From Paramecium tetraurelia (lineage: Eukaryota; Ciliophora; Oligohymenophorea; Peniculida; Parameciidae): DNA of 64,000 nt. The number at the start of each line of letters is the position of its first letter. Within the stretch, counting starts at the first letter, position 1. The position numbers and the translations under genes are program-made. Below the pieces are notes generated by a model. That model made no database searches. It worked only from the letters and a program-made list of their open reading frames with translations, and was not told the origin of the DNA. Location: the NCBI RefSeq assembly GCF_000165425.1, contig NW_001799033.1, positions 128,611-192,610 of the forward strand, read 5' to 3'. Of this stretch, positions 10,736 through 23,423 are shown in pieces.

Positions 10736-13062
10736 TCATTTCAAACTTAATAGATTGAGACTATTTTCAATGGCATGCTGATAGAGGGTAAAGAAAAGAT
10801 TTGGGAACTGCTTGCTCCAGTAATCAAAGCAAGTTTCATCAGTTGGTCCTAAAAGTAATTTACAATCCTCTGTGAGTTAATGGTAATGATTCTTTGTATT
10901 TCGGATTAGCTATCTTAAAATATTATATTACTCTAATTAGTTATTAGGCTTAGGTTTGATCATATCCTCTAATTTAGCATTTGAGTATCATTCCGCATCG
11001 AGTACCCCAATTGTCTTTAAAAACAGAATTTGCTATGAATCTGTCATGAATCGAAACTTGATCGTTTGGTAAAGGGTATGTTTCAACATAGTCACTAAAT
11101 TCGCAAATAAAAGATAGTTTCTTTTATTTGGTCCAGAAGTAAGGATGTGTAAAAATACATTAAGGATTACCGATTGATTGATCTAACAAAAGTTTCATCA
11201 ATAAATCCTTAGTTTCCAATTCTTTGATATTAAATTTCTTGAATCTTTCCATTAGAAATTTCTAATCAATAGCTTATCTAAAATTATTAAGAGTATTACT
11301 TCTATGAGAAATCATCCCCTTTAGATAGTAAGAAATAAAAAATCAGGCCCACCTATTATAACATTGAATAATTTATTTTCTTAATAACTTTTTTATCATT
11401 AGGATTTTCTTAGTAGTAATCTGTCAAAGTCGATAGTCCAAAATCAGCTAATTTTATTTTTAAATCCTAACTGAATAAAACATTATCTGGAGTTATCCCA
11501 TGATGCTAGGTATTATTTTCCAATAAGGTCTGTAAAGCATTCAATAGATCAAGGAAGATTTCCTTATAAAATTCTGGATTTTAAAGATTTTACTTAATAT
11601 TTAATTTTTACGCTTCATTCAATTTTTAACAAGATTCATATTTAATAAATTCTCTAAGATTTATCATACATTTCTCCATAGCCAAATACAGACAATCATT
11701 TCTTTTTTCAAAGAAAAAGAGTTTATTTATTTAAGGAGAATTTAAAAGCATTTATTTAGATATTGACTCTTCAAGCAACTTCTCTAAATATTTATTTTGC
11801 AGATTCTTAAGATTAATTTCTTTGACTGCTACCATTTTTCCCTGGAATATGCCTTCATATACACAAGTTCCATTCATTCCAATTCCCAGAATTCGTTCTT
11901 TGTTTATTTAAATTTCCTTAGACTTTATGTATATATATTACACTTGGGGTTCCTTTACTATGACAACCTCTTTGGGCTTTTATTTTTTTTTAGATGACAG
12001 TAAAGGAATATAAGCAATCACCATTGATAACAATAATATGGATAAAAACTGATTAGTGTAATTTTCAACGACCTAACATTATTCTACTTTTTCAGATGTC
12101 TTTTCCTATTAATATATAACCAGTTAAGTTTAAAATTTGATCTTGTAGAATTAATTCAAGCATTGCTTAAATTGAGTATCTTTATAGACTCCCAAAGCAT
12201 GAGGATCGGAATTAGAATCAAATTAACATTGTCCCTCTAGTTCACATTGATATTGATTATTAACTATAGACATTACTGTTAAACCAGTGCTCTTAGTGTG
12301 ATCTTTAGAAAATAAGATGGAGTAGATCCCTTAGTCTGGTGTGTACTCGAATATTTCAAATACTTCATCATCCAAATAGAGATCAAGAGTTTTATTAGCC
12401 CATTGAACTTAAATTCCAGTGTTGGTTTTGTAAATTATAGTAGAATTAGAATATTTTGCTTAAGTTAAATCTCCACGTAAGTATTTGAGTAAAAAATTAA
12501 TTTATATTCTAGAATTATGTTGTTGAGAGTCTTCATACTCCAAATCTGAAATAAACTTTTATTTAACATGAATTAGCACTCCCTTTTCATACATTTTCGG
12601 TTAACTCAAGAGCTGCTAAATGTCATATTGAGTCAACTCTTTTATATTTCCTGTGGCAATATCTAAAAAATACATTAACTCATTATTGTAGGTCAATGAG
12701 TTATGAAACATATTGCAAGTCTTAAACAGAATATCTAAATCTTCGGAAGGTATTTCCTAATTTAAAGAATCTCGTTACATAGAATCCTTCATCGTAAAAT
12801 AGAAATGAACCATCCTTGTATGGTTTCATAAAGTAAGTTCCATTCTGGATACCATCTGATTAGAGCGATATGCCCAGTTCTGATCTCCATCTTATTTGTT
12901 GATACTTTAAGTCATATTTGTAAATCAGTCCATTCTTAGTCACAATCTAATGTATTACATTTATGATACTAACAACTTATCTTATAGCAAAGTGTCGTAT
13001 TTACTATACAATTTAACGTCACCAGAGATGACAATTCCCAGGCACAAGAAGAAAACTAGCAT
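10736..13062 (-). CDS. IRE1: IRE1-like ER stress sensor: lumenal domain, TM, atypical kinase, KEN RNase
   Basis: ATG 13062 opens a signal peptide (MLVFFLCLGIVISG). A 23-nt intron follows, then a propeller-like lumenal domain (LLIVTKNGLIYKYD, WRSELGISLQSDG). A TM segment near forward position 12010-12060 (FLSILLLSMVIAYIPLL) leads to a kinase domain: glycine loop ILGIGMNGTCVYEG, Lys in MVAVKEI, and DFG in IKLADFGLS. The catalytic loop reads HHGITPDN instead of HRDLKPxN, so the catalytic Asp and Lys are absent. A KEN-type region follows: HPYFW, then IRNTKNHYHQL and FDYWSKQFPNLFFTLY, keeping the Arg-Asn and His of the RNase site. IRE1 senses unfolded protein in the ER and cleaves mRNA. About nine small introns are needed; one (37 nt, near 10970-11010) is unusually long. 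Confidence 0.85.
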
Positions 13063-13096
13063 AAAAATATATATATTATAAAATAATAATGTTTAT

Positions 13097-13415
13097 TCAT
13101 GCACATTTCATACCTCCAACTTGCTCAATTACTACGTCAATTTCATCTCCCGTCTCCATTCCAATCTAATATATATCATATAACTCTAACATCAGCAGGG
13201 GTTTGAGTCTCCAAAATTCTTTCGCCGTCAAATAGGAATCTCACATTTTAGATTTGAAGCTAAAAAAGTTAGTTCATAATTACATTTTGTCTTGAGCAAT
13301 AAGCATCCATTAATTTCTTGAATTGGGTTTGTTTCTTGATTTTGAAGAAAACCTCCTCTCCATCTTGAGACTTAACTTTTAAGTTCAAATATTCAGCTTA
13401 TGATTGATCTGCCAT
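13097..13415 (-). CDS. SUMO: SUMO (ubiquitin-like modifier)
   Basis: ATG 13415 with two introns (24 and 25 nt) gives a protein of about 90 aa: [19 protein letters not shown], then [19 protein letters not shown] and [19 protein letters not shown], then the [17 protein letters not shown] end. The beta-grasp order, the QTPADI stretch and the terminal GG followed by a 4-residue tail (MKCA) are those of a SUMO precursor. The tail must be removed by a SENP/Ulp protease before E1 activation. The gene lies 34 nt upstream of IRE1 on the same strand. No psi-KxE site is obvious near the N-terminus. Confidence 0.95.
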
Positions 13416-13561
13416 TTTTTTTAATTTAATTAATTATTTATACAATCTCACTCATTTTTGGTAATATTCTAATATAAATTAAAAGCTTTTAATATTAAAC
13501 ATAAACAATAAACAAAAAATCTGTTATCATAAGAGCTTTCATCATTTCATTGTCGAGTCAA

Positions 13562-14304
13562 TCAAAATTCTTAAGATTTATTAAAGATTATTAATCTATT
13601 TGCGATTTGGGGATCCCTATAAGACTTTATAAATTATATTACTTCATCATTTTCTTTTATATGAAATTACTGGACCTTATCATTAAAACTTTGCATTTCT
13701 TCAAAGACTTCCTTAAAAATAGCATTCCTTTCATTATTTACACAGATAAAGGCTTCAAATAATTGAAAATAACACTCTAAGGAAATAATAAATAAAAATT
13801 CATACATTTAAATATGTAATTTATAACAGGTGTATTGATTATCCACAGATTAAACAAATGGTTCACCTATCCCATTGTGTAATTGTGTACTACGCAGTCA
13901 TAATTCATAGGTTAAGAGCTCCAAACGATAGAATCATCATTTGTACTTTGCGTCATAGTCTCGCAATTATCTGCTAGAATACATAAACAACAAAAGTTTA
14001 CTGTTTTCCATCATATTAAAGAGTCTCTTCGGACTTAAACTGAAATCATCAATCATTATTAGGATGAAATGAGATTGTTAAGTTGTCTTTAAAATTGGAT
14101 TCCCTCCAAAGCAATCAAATGTAAATTAAGAATTCATTATAAAACCTTCAAATGTTTCAGTTTCTTAAACATAGGTTTTTCTTTTTTGTTACTTTTCCAT
14201 TTTGCCAATTTTCTAATCAAATTATGATAAAAATTAAATACATTCAAATAATCTTCCTCAGAATCTGCATGTACCCCTCCACTTCTCATTCTTCTTAAGC
14301 TCAT
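13562..14304 (-). CDS. Hypothetical protein (about 217 aa)
   Basis: Start CAT 14302-14304, stop complement 13562-13564. Three introns (about 29, 28 and 29 nt) restore one frame. The product begins MSLRRMRSGGVHADSEEDY, continues with an aromatic-rich helix (LNVFNFYHNLIRKLAKW) and ETFEGFIMNSQFTFDCFGG, has an acidic middle part and a C-terminal helix (NAIFKEVFEEMQSFNDKV), and ends IIFNKSQEF. No family is recognised. Coding status is supported by consistent intron placement and amino-acid character. It lies 146 nt upstream of SUMO. Confidence 0.6.
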
Positions 14305-14883
14305 TTTTTTAAAACTAAATTTTTTGTTTATTTCTTTTTATTTATTTATTTAAAAACACAATCATTTAAGCATATAAATATTTAATCAGCTTAAATATTA
14401 TTATATACAACCATTACAATAGTAATTTAGACTCCATAAGGCTAATCCTTATAGAAGGACTAAAATTATGACAGTTTTATTTTTTATTTGAACATAATAT
14501 TGTTAATTTAATCTATCAAGTAGTACAAAGACAAGTGCTCAAATATCTTATCTTATTTTGCTACATTGATATCACTTAATTTAAGAGGAATTTTAGGATC
14601 TAAATCTTAATCAAAAATGGTATAAATTCAATAAATTTTTAAAATTGTCTTAAAAAACTTTAACAGATTTGAAATAACTTAAATTAAGTAATTAATAAAG
14701 CTTAAAAGGAGAATTTTGATATTGGATAATTGAATAATTATGGTGTTAATTGCATAATGAACTCTTTTTGTTTGGAAAAAATTAAAAGCTTTAGAAAAGT
14801 TTCAGAATTGAAGATTATAAAATATAGAAATTTAAATATATGATTTTACATTTAAATAAATTAATATACTTTATTAAATTAAT
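14305..14883. other. AT-rich intergenic region
   Basis: About 580 nt between the 3' end of the P4-ATPase gene and the divergently placed start of the 13.6-14.3 kb gene. No open frame with coding character and no RNA-like structure was seen. Confidence 0.6.
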
Positions 14884-17800
14884 TCATAAATAGAAATTTG
14901 AATTTTCTCTATTTCTTTATATTATTGGTTAGCTTCCGCTGATGCTAGAATTAATAAGGCTCTTTTGTTATTACAACCTAAAGATAGGAATTTCTAGTTC
15001 GGTGTTGTCATCGTTTTTGTTTTATAACTTTTTAATTTTAGATAATTCTAAATTTTGCGATGATCTGGCTTATCTCTTCATGTAATTGAGTAGAGTGTCT
15101 TTAGAAACCTTCATTGTGAACATTAATAAATCAAGAATAAACATAGATAGTACAGATAAAGCAAGACTTAAATAAAATGCGGGACTGGAAAATAACATCC
15201 TAGTAGTACCATAGATTGATGATTGAGGAATAATGTTTGAAACCCACATATATGCAAAATAGGTGCCTAAACTTGTCCCAAGATAAGCAACCCAAGTAAT
15301 TATAGTCCAAAATTAAGTGTTCAAGGCTAATTTCAAAGTGACAAGCTGATGATAAAGATTTAGTTTACAATCATGATGGCAGTTGACATTGACATGCTGA
15401 AAAACCAAAAGTCATTGTTAAGACCAGTGTGTTTGATAAAGGTTGTATCATTTAATTCAAAGTAGAAAGAGAAAAAGCATGCTAGTCCTTAAAAGACGCC
15501 AATAAAAAACCATTTAAAGAATCTAAATAATAAGGATGGATTACTTCTCACTTGTGAATACTGTATTCCTTTGTCCAATATAATAGAGAAGGGGGTAATT
15601 TTGCCTAAGAATATCATTTTCCTATTCCCCTTCTTTGATTCTTCTACTGCCCAAAAGAGTTTATTTTCTTTTCTAAGTATAAAACACGTCCTCATCAAAG
15701 ATTGCTCTTATCACAACAGGCAAGAAGGTGAATACTGTATTGTAGAATGACACAAAGCTATTTTAAAAAGATAAAGACTTACAATTAATCGAAAACACTA
15801 GTTCCAGTATGTCCACAAAAGAAGGCAAAATAAAATTAAGGAATAGTGAAAATAATGTTTTTGTAGAAGAAGTACAAGATCATTTCAGAAATACGTATAT
15901 AATTCTACCTACCGTGATATAACACTAATTTCCAAAGACATTTGAATTATCCAATAGCATAATTACTAGCTTAGACTGCCCTCATTCCTTCTTATCCATA
16001 AATACCAATTCCAATGTGTGCTTCCTAAATCATATTAACATCGTTAGCTCCATCTCCCACTGCTAATGTAATTTTGCCAAGCGAATTTTTAACTAATCTA
16101 ACCATGTCAGCCTTTTACTTTGGAGTCACTCTACAGCAAATCACTGTATGTAAAAATGGTACTAGAGTAATTAAGTAGTTGATTAATTTCTCGTCGTCAA
16201 TTAGTGTTGCTAATACTATACCTTCAATGATGATAGCTCTTTTCGTTGACGATTTATTAATAATGTGGTCTGCTACTTCATTAAATATTTTAATTGATTC
16301 ACATCCAGGAGTTAAGAAAAATACATCCATGTTATCTTGCAATAGATTACAGGATCTTCCAATATTTTCTGCTGTTTCTAATTTGTCTCCAGTCAGCATC
16401 CAAACATTGATATTGGCTTTTAAGAAATCAGCTAAGGTTTCTGGAACATCTTCCTATAATTTATCTTCTACTGCTGTTGCCCCTATAAGAGTTAAATTCT
16501 TTTCAATTTGATTGATGAGATCATCTTACAATTTTTCTGTTTCTCCACTTCCTAAAGCATCATTCATTGCTTTTGAAAATTGATTAAATTATTCCTCACT
16601 AAGTACTCTCATGGCTAAACATAAAGTTCTAAGTCCTTTTCTTGAAAACATGTCTAATTTTTGATCAATTCCATCCAAATATTTTTAATTTGGAGACAAC
16701 CTAGCCTTGATGATTGCATCTGCTCCCTTAGTATAGAGTTTAATAACTCCATTGTGTCTGACGATAACAGACATTCGCTTTCTATCGCTGTTAAATTCAA
16801 ATGAAAACAAGAGTTCAACTTTTTCAATCTCACCAAGAACATCAATTTCCATAATGCCCATAGTTATACCTTTATACACAACATTGAGTCTTCTGGCAGC
16901 ATCAACCAAGGCAATCTCGTCTGGAGAAGGACCTTAATAGATGAATGATTTGTCTTCTTGTTATTCCAAAACACATTCATGACATGTGGCTAAAAGCATC
17001 AAATTTTCTCTCACTAAATCTCCTTAATTGCGAATGATATATTTGTCAAACATCAAATCTATGTTGGGATTCTTTGAAGGGTCTGTTTCTTTTATGACTT
17101 ATTGGATTTTATCCCCTGAAAATGCATATTCAATTCCAGCCTTCTCATTCACTAAAGTTGATCTTCTTCTATGTAAGGTACTTTGTCTTCTTAGAATTTA
17201 ATTCCCAACAAAAGTAGTTATTTCCTATTTGTTAAACATACTTAGATCACCGTATATGGTTTCTCCACAGACACATAATTTGAATTCCATTTTATTACAA
17301 GTTAAAGTTCCTGTTTTGTCAGAAAATACATATTGTACTTGGCCTAGTTCCTCATTAATAGTCGTGCTAAAGACCTTGACGTACTTATCATTCTCAGCAG
17401 AATACATCTCTGCATCCTTCTACATAAAAAATCCTTGGCCGACCTTAACAAATTCTAAAGAGACGATTAAACTTATGGGAATTAATGTATTTAGGAGTAA
17501 AAAGTAAGCAGCGAAAGTCATTAAAGATGCCAAAGCACAATTGGGAATGTCTGGATCATAGACTTTATCTTCATCATTGTAGGATTCGTACCCAGCAAAG
17601 TTTCTACTAAAATAACTGAAGTTTTGACTTTAGATTTGACAATTGATACCATATACTATGGCCAAGACAATGCAAATGACAGTTTGCATAATCAAAATGT
17701 ATATGATTCTTAGGTTGATGAGTCTGTCTATGTTACTAACTTTATTCTTTTGACCTTCAGAATTTCTCATAACTTTGGTGTCAATTCCAGTGTAAACAAC

Positions 17801-18509
17801 AACTCCGATTGCTTATTTGACATTTTTTAATTTGGATCCTCTTAATAAGAAATTTTTATGGGTGATTTAGATCTTTTTGGAATCCAAGTATAAAGTACCA
17901 TCAAATGTATAAAGAAGTGGATTTGGATTTATACATTCGATGATTCCTGATCTACATTCAGTTGTTTAAGTTTCTTTGATTGCCTATTTGGGTTTGAGAT
18001 TCTTTTCTCCGTCAAGAGAAGAGGTTTCTATGAAGCAAATGCCATCTTAGGATGTCTATAAAACAACGATGTCTGCTGAGATGATTTCTAATTCATCAAT
18101 TCTGATAATATCTCCGATGAGCACATCCTTCCATGTTTTTTTAACGAACCCTTTTTCTGTCCATATCGTTGCAGGCGAAGAATTCAATTCATTATCGCTT
18201 ATATGCTTTTGATAATCCTCATATCCGTCCCTTAACATTGATAAGGATACAACAAAAATTAATGGGGCAATAGAGGAGACTGGACTAAAAGGGGAAATAG
18301 ATTTAAAAAAGGATAAGACTGCGATGATAAGAAAATAAATATTAGCCATTCTCTGGAATTACAATGCTAATGAATAAGGAAGAAATGTAAATAAATTGTA
18401 CCTTTTTAAATCATAAAGAATACCTGCTAGTTTTAATGAAATTGGTTGGAAAGCGATACTACTTGTTTTAAGCTTGCTCTTGTACTCCAAAATAGAGTTT
18501 TCGTTCCAT
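14884..18509 (-). CDS. P4-type ATPase (phospholipid flippase)
   Basis: ATG 18509 opens MERKLYFGVQEQAQNKQ, followed by the typical P4 N-terminus YNLFTFLPYSLALQFQRMA and TM1-2 (ANIYFLIIAVLSFFKSI). The phosphorylation motif DKTGTLTCNKMEFK is encoded near 17300-17340. The TGD motif (MLTGDKLETAENIGRS) lies near 16390, and a GDGANDVNMIQEA hinge near 16030-16060. The C-terminus holds the remaining TM helices and a short polar tail. Length, about 1150 aa, is normal. Family members move aminophospholipids to the cytosolic leaflet, usually with a CDC50 partner. At least one 22-nt intron lies after residue 30, and the rest carries further small introns. It starts 32 nt downstream of the MCCC2 stop. Confidence 0.93.
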
Positions 18510-18541
18510 TTTTATATATTATTTAAATATATTCCATAAAT

Positions 18542-20304
18542 TCACATTCTAAAAACCCCATGACCTGTTCTTTCGTAATTATAATGTTGCATGCTAGTTA
18601 AAAGTGCCAATCCTAATGTTTGTCTTGTCTAAGTTGGTAAAATGATTCCATCATCCCATAATCGAGCAGTTGCATAATACGCACTAGATTCATAGTCGTA
18701 TTTTTAGGTATATTTCTATTTTAAATCTTTCTCGACCTTTTCATTCCACTCCCCGCCATTTCTAACGATGGTTTATTATTATACAGATGTTAAGACTCCC
18801 GCTGCCTAATATGTTCTATATATTGATATTACCTAATCACCTCCCATAACTGAGATTCTACTACTGGGCCATGAGAAAAGGAACTTGGCTCCATAAGCCC
18901 TTCCACACATACCATAGTTACCAGCTCCAAAGCTTCCACCAAAAAGTAAAGTCAATTTGGGAACAGTTGCAGTAGCCACAGCATTAACCATTTTGGCTCC
19001 ATGTTTAGCAATGCCTTCTGTCTCATATTTTCGACCCACCATAAATCCTGTAATATTTTACAAGAAAATCAAAGGCACTCCTCTTTATTAGCATAAGCTC
19101 ACAAAGTGTGCTCCTTTTAAGGCTGATTCACTGAACAAGATTCCATTATTTGCTATAATTCCTACCTCTTAGCCATACAATTCCCCAAATCCTGTAATAA
19201 GTGTAGTACCATAATTCTCCTTAAATTCCATAAATCTTGATCCATCTAAAATGCGTGCAATAAGATGACGACTATCCATAGTCTTTTTGAGATCACTGCT
19301 CATCAAATAATTTAGATCCTCGATATCATAGAGTGGTTAGTCATCTCTAATATCACCTACTTATTTAGTTGTTAGATTCTTAATGATGGATCTACCTTTT
19401 TATAAAGCTTCTAATTCAGAAGTGCAAAAGTGATCAGTCAATCCACTAGTGAAACTATGCACTCTAGCTCCTCCTAAGTCTTCTGCAGATACCACTTCAC
19501 CAGTGGCTGCTTTCACTAAAGGAGGACCTCCTAAAAAGATGGTTCCATTTCCACTTACAATGACATTCTCATCACTCATTGCAGGGACACTAAAACTTAA
19601 ATGCATAATCATACTAAGCACCTCCAGCTGTACATGAACCAAGCACTATACTGATTTAAGGAATGCCTTATGCAGACATATTGGCTTGATTATAAAAGAT
19701 TCGACCAAAGTGATCTCTGTCTGGGAATACTTCGTCTTATCGCATCAAGCTTTTGTTATTTATGCATAATTACTTAGCACCACCAGAATCTACCAAATAG
19801 ACACATGGCAATTTATTTTCCCAAGCGATCTCTTAGGCTCTGACATGCTTCTTCACTGTAATCGGATAATAGGTGCCTCCCTTTATTGTTGGATCATTTG
19901 CCACTATCATACAGAATCTCTTATTAATTAATCCTATGCCAGTTACGATTCCTAGAATTCAAATATACTTGACCTCCACTTGGTACTTCTTCCTTTCCGT
20001 ATAATTCATATCCTGCTAATTAAGATAATTCCAAGAATGGAGATCCTACGTCCAATAATCTGGTGATTCTTTCTCTGACAGGAAACTAAACATCAATAAG
20101 GATTTCTACTTTGTTTCTCTCTGCCAATTTTTGATGAGCCACTGTCCCACCATAATTGATCACCTTGTTGGTGATATTCAGGAATCTCTCATTGCTTTGT
20201 TTCATCAACTCAAAATTGGCTAATAGACTGGGATCAGCTCGATCACATAAAGATTGGAGAACAGGATAATGGGAAAATCGGAATAAGGATCTATAATGCA
20301 TCAT
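18542..20304 (-). CDS. MCCC2: Methylcrotonoyl-CoA carboxylase beta subunit (carboxyltransferase)
   Basis: ATG 20304 ([12 protein letters not shown], a plausible mitochondrial presequence). Carboxyltransferase motifs follow in order: [29 protein letters not shown] after a 22-nt intron, [17 protein letters not shown] and [12 protein letters not shown]. Then come the AGGAxxPxMSDEN region, [52 protein letters not shown] and VMGGDQ, ending HGVFRM. These match MCCC2, which transfers carboxyl from biotin to 3-methylcrotonyl-CoA in mitochondrial leucine breakdown. The KYETEG and AGNYGMCGR motifs favour MCC over propionyl-CoA carboxylase. The biotin-carrying alpha subunit is not in the window. Confidence 0.95.
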
Positions 20305-20571
20305 TTATATTATCTTATTAAAAATAATCATGGACTAAAACATTTAATACTAAGAAATTCAATCAAGAATGGTACTCCTTAATAATCGATCTAGTAATTT
20401 ACATATTGATTTTGTCTATCAACTTCAAATTTGGACTATCCTTGTTATTTGTAATTTCACATTGTTAAAACATGAGTATTCTGTCTAAGGATAAATCTAT
20501 TTATTAGATGTTCAGAAAATTTAAAGTAATTTATATTTTTTGAATGATAATTAATATTTTATATAATCGTT

Positions 20572-23302
20572 ATGAATGGAAGAAATATGCCTTTAGGACA
20601 TCATTATGAATATTCTCCTCAAGTGTAGTAGAGGAGTCTCGCAACATTGAAAATAATAGCTCCATTATGCATTGTATTGGCATTGAGTAGCATCGTAATT
20701 GGATTCGTCTGGTACTCATTTAATGGACTGACTGAATATTTGTTAGTAGGGATCAACAATGTAATCTCATTCTTTAATTTAAGATAGCAATTCTATTCAC
20801 TTGTATATTTTCTCTTTACTGGAGTTTTACATCCAAAGTGGTTGTCAATGAAGGAATCGATATACCCGAAGGACACCCCAGTTCCACATTACCCTACCTT
20901 CATTCCCTCTTTACTTAATTGGTTTGCGCAATCGAAGGTGGGTTAGTCTTGAGTTTGATTGAATATGATTCCTACAACCAGTTTTTATTAGTTTTGCCAC
21001 TCCAGATCCTTGAGATATTTCTCCTATTGTACATGGCAAACGTGAGTCGGTAATTCAACATCAGAGAATACGGTATTCAAAGATTGATCGTCTATGGAAC
21101 ATCTACTGTAAACTTAATATTTTTGATATTTGCTGCATTCAGTCTTAAATAAGTACCCCTATTAAGTCTATATTAGGTCATATTATAAATAAACTCACAA
21201 TTATACTAAATCTCAGCTACTAACATAGAGGTAACTCTAGTCAAAGTAGTATTGTTTGTGCTATTTATCACAACATTAGTAGTTTCAATGTTCAATTTGA
21301 AGAGAATCAAAATTTACTTCGTAACCCTCGCTTTTCTGATCCTGTGCATTTGCATATTAGCATGCTGCTGCAATGGCTTACTAGTCAGAAGAGTATAAGA
21401 ATTGGAAGTTGAACTTTCAACCAACAAAGGTTGTAAGTTTGCAATGTAATCCATTTCGGAGAAGAGTTTGAATGATTAGTTGGAATGTTCATAAAAATAT
21501 TTTGATTTGGAATTATCCCCTTATCTTCCATGTGAATAGGACCTCTAAACTTACCAGTGGGAAACCAATTCAAAAAATACTAAACTGGGGTGCATCAATT
21601 CAAAATGTTGTAATAATGTTAAGCAATATGTGTTCAACCAAATCAATAGTCTTACAATATGGATTAATCTTATAGTAATGGTTGGAATTGTGCAAGCTTT
21701 TAATACTGCAATGTTATCGGAAGGATCCTATAAGAAATTCAGAATGCACATAGTTGGAGATGCTATGGTTTTCATCATTCTTGTTCTCTTAGCTATTTTA
21801 GTGGTTGTAGCATATAATATAACTCCGGAGTTATCTGTAAATGTACAGCATTCGCTTGTCAAGTATATACTTATACCCAATAATATATAGATAAGAATCC
21901 ATGTTGAATCAGATCACTGTTCTGCCATAACCAGTTTACAAAAACTTTGATAAATAAGAAAGATTAGTTGGATTCTACAATCTGTAAAGTTGTGAGCCTA
22001 TCTCTTCTATTATGATTCAAAAGATTTCATTTAAATCTACTGAAAATTAACAGGGGTAAAACGATAAAAATAATTAGAATTACTCTAGCCATTTCTGGGA
22101 CAAATGGATAATTTGTTGCCTTAAAAGAGTATAATACTGAAAAACTAAAAATAATAATTGATGATGAAATAAACAAATCTATATTCTCAACATAATCTCA
22201 ACCATTTGATGGGATTATAATTTAAGGAGAAATAGATGAAGTTGAGAAGTTCTACAATAATAATTTACATTATTGTTCAGATAATCCACTAAGTGCAGAT
22301 TTTGATTTCATGATTGATCATTATGATATTCCTTAACACCATAATAGAGTTTTGGAAGCATTAACCAAAGAACAATAGCAAATTGGAGATCAAGCATTTA
22401 AATTCTATAATGCCTAAATTACTATTGAAAATTCTGTAGATTTTTCGCCTATAGCTGATGCTGTAACTAATTGATTCCTATTCTAGTTAATCGAAGTCTA
22501 TGAAGGTAAATTCCTATCTTAATCTTGTCAAATCATCAGGCAATTAGAAAACAACCTGCATGAACTAAAAACTAATGAGCAAGGGACTGCAGTAATCAAT
22601 AACTTAAGTTAAGGATACTCTTATACTGTGTTAATCTATAAATCAGGTATAAATATCATAACATATTTAAAGGGTACAAAAAGTCGTGTTCTGTCCTTGA
22701 TCTATAAAGAAGAGTGCCTAAAACTAACTATATTTTCAGATTAACAAAGAGTATACCTAAACATTCAGTTCGGATATTGTTAGAATGGACATCAAAGACT
22801 CTCAATTTGGATTTATACAGTGTGTTTAAAGTGGGAGAACACTCTTGTATAACTGGTGCTCTCTCTAAGTCATGCGGTGGAATGCAATAGACAACTTTTT
22901 CAAAAAATGATTAAAATATAGAAGTGATCGACATCTATCAATTGGAACCATAAGTCTACACTATATTTGTGAAAAGATTCCTGACTAGGAGTTAAGCTTT
23001 AGATCTCTTAAAGAATCCTTTAGTCGGCTAAGAATGGATTGACGCAGATCCTCATATCACTGTGTACTTGAGTGAATTAAACTACCCTCTGATTGAATTT
23101 AGATTACCTTAAAGTACTAATTTTCATTAACTTAGATATCAATCTATAAATGGATAAATTAGATTTGACTTGGATGGTCTTTAAAATTGATGGACAATAA
23201 TCAGATGGTCCGTAATCTATACAAAAGATGGAATCTCTAATTACGAATGAGGATATCAGATCAAACACTGCATCCAATAAACCTTTCTGGCCAGAAATTT
23301 GA
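20572..23302 (+). CDS. Large multi-pass membrane protein with C-terminal beta-rich domain (about 859 aa)
   Basis: Six introns (23, 28, 22, 24, 26 and 28 nt) join what look like two ORFs into one frame of exactly 860 codons. Residues 30-270 hold several TM helices (IIAPLCIVLALSSIVIGFV, LLVLPLQILEIFLLLYMA, FVTLAFLILCICILACCC). A Cys-rich loop and two more TM helices follow (IWINLIVMVGIVQAF, MVFIILVLLAILVVVAY). The last 350 residues are soluble and beta-rich, with paired Cys (CSVLDLQRR, CITGALSKSCGGMQ). An unspliced TGA at 21948-21950 would end the TM part, but splicing at about 21866 bypasses it cleanly. The exact end is uncertain: without the last intron it would stop at 23190. The family is unknown. 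Confidence 0.7.
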
Positions 23303-23423
23303 ATTTTTTTGAACACATACACAATTATGTATTTATATAAGAACGAATACATTTATATTAATTTAATGATGTGACTCAAAATCAACTTATAAAATTATAG
23401 GCATTTAAATTATGTAATAATGT

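Noticed and set aside
16115-17507. Plus-strand ORFs opposite the P4-ATPase gene
   Set aside because: They are antisense shadows of conserved P-type ATPase motifs (DKTGTLT, TGD) on the minus strand.
21896-21950. A gene end at TGA 21948-21950
   Set aside because: A 28-nt intron just upstream (about 21866-21893) restores a frame that continues for over 300 coding-like residues, so the TGA is probably not used.
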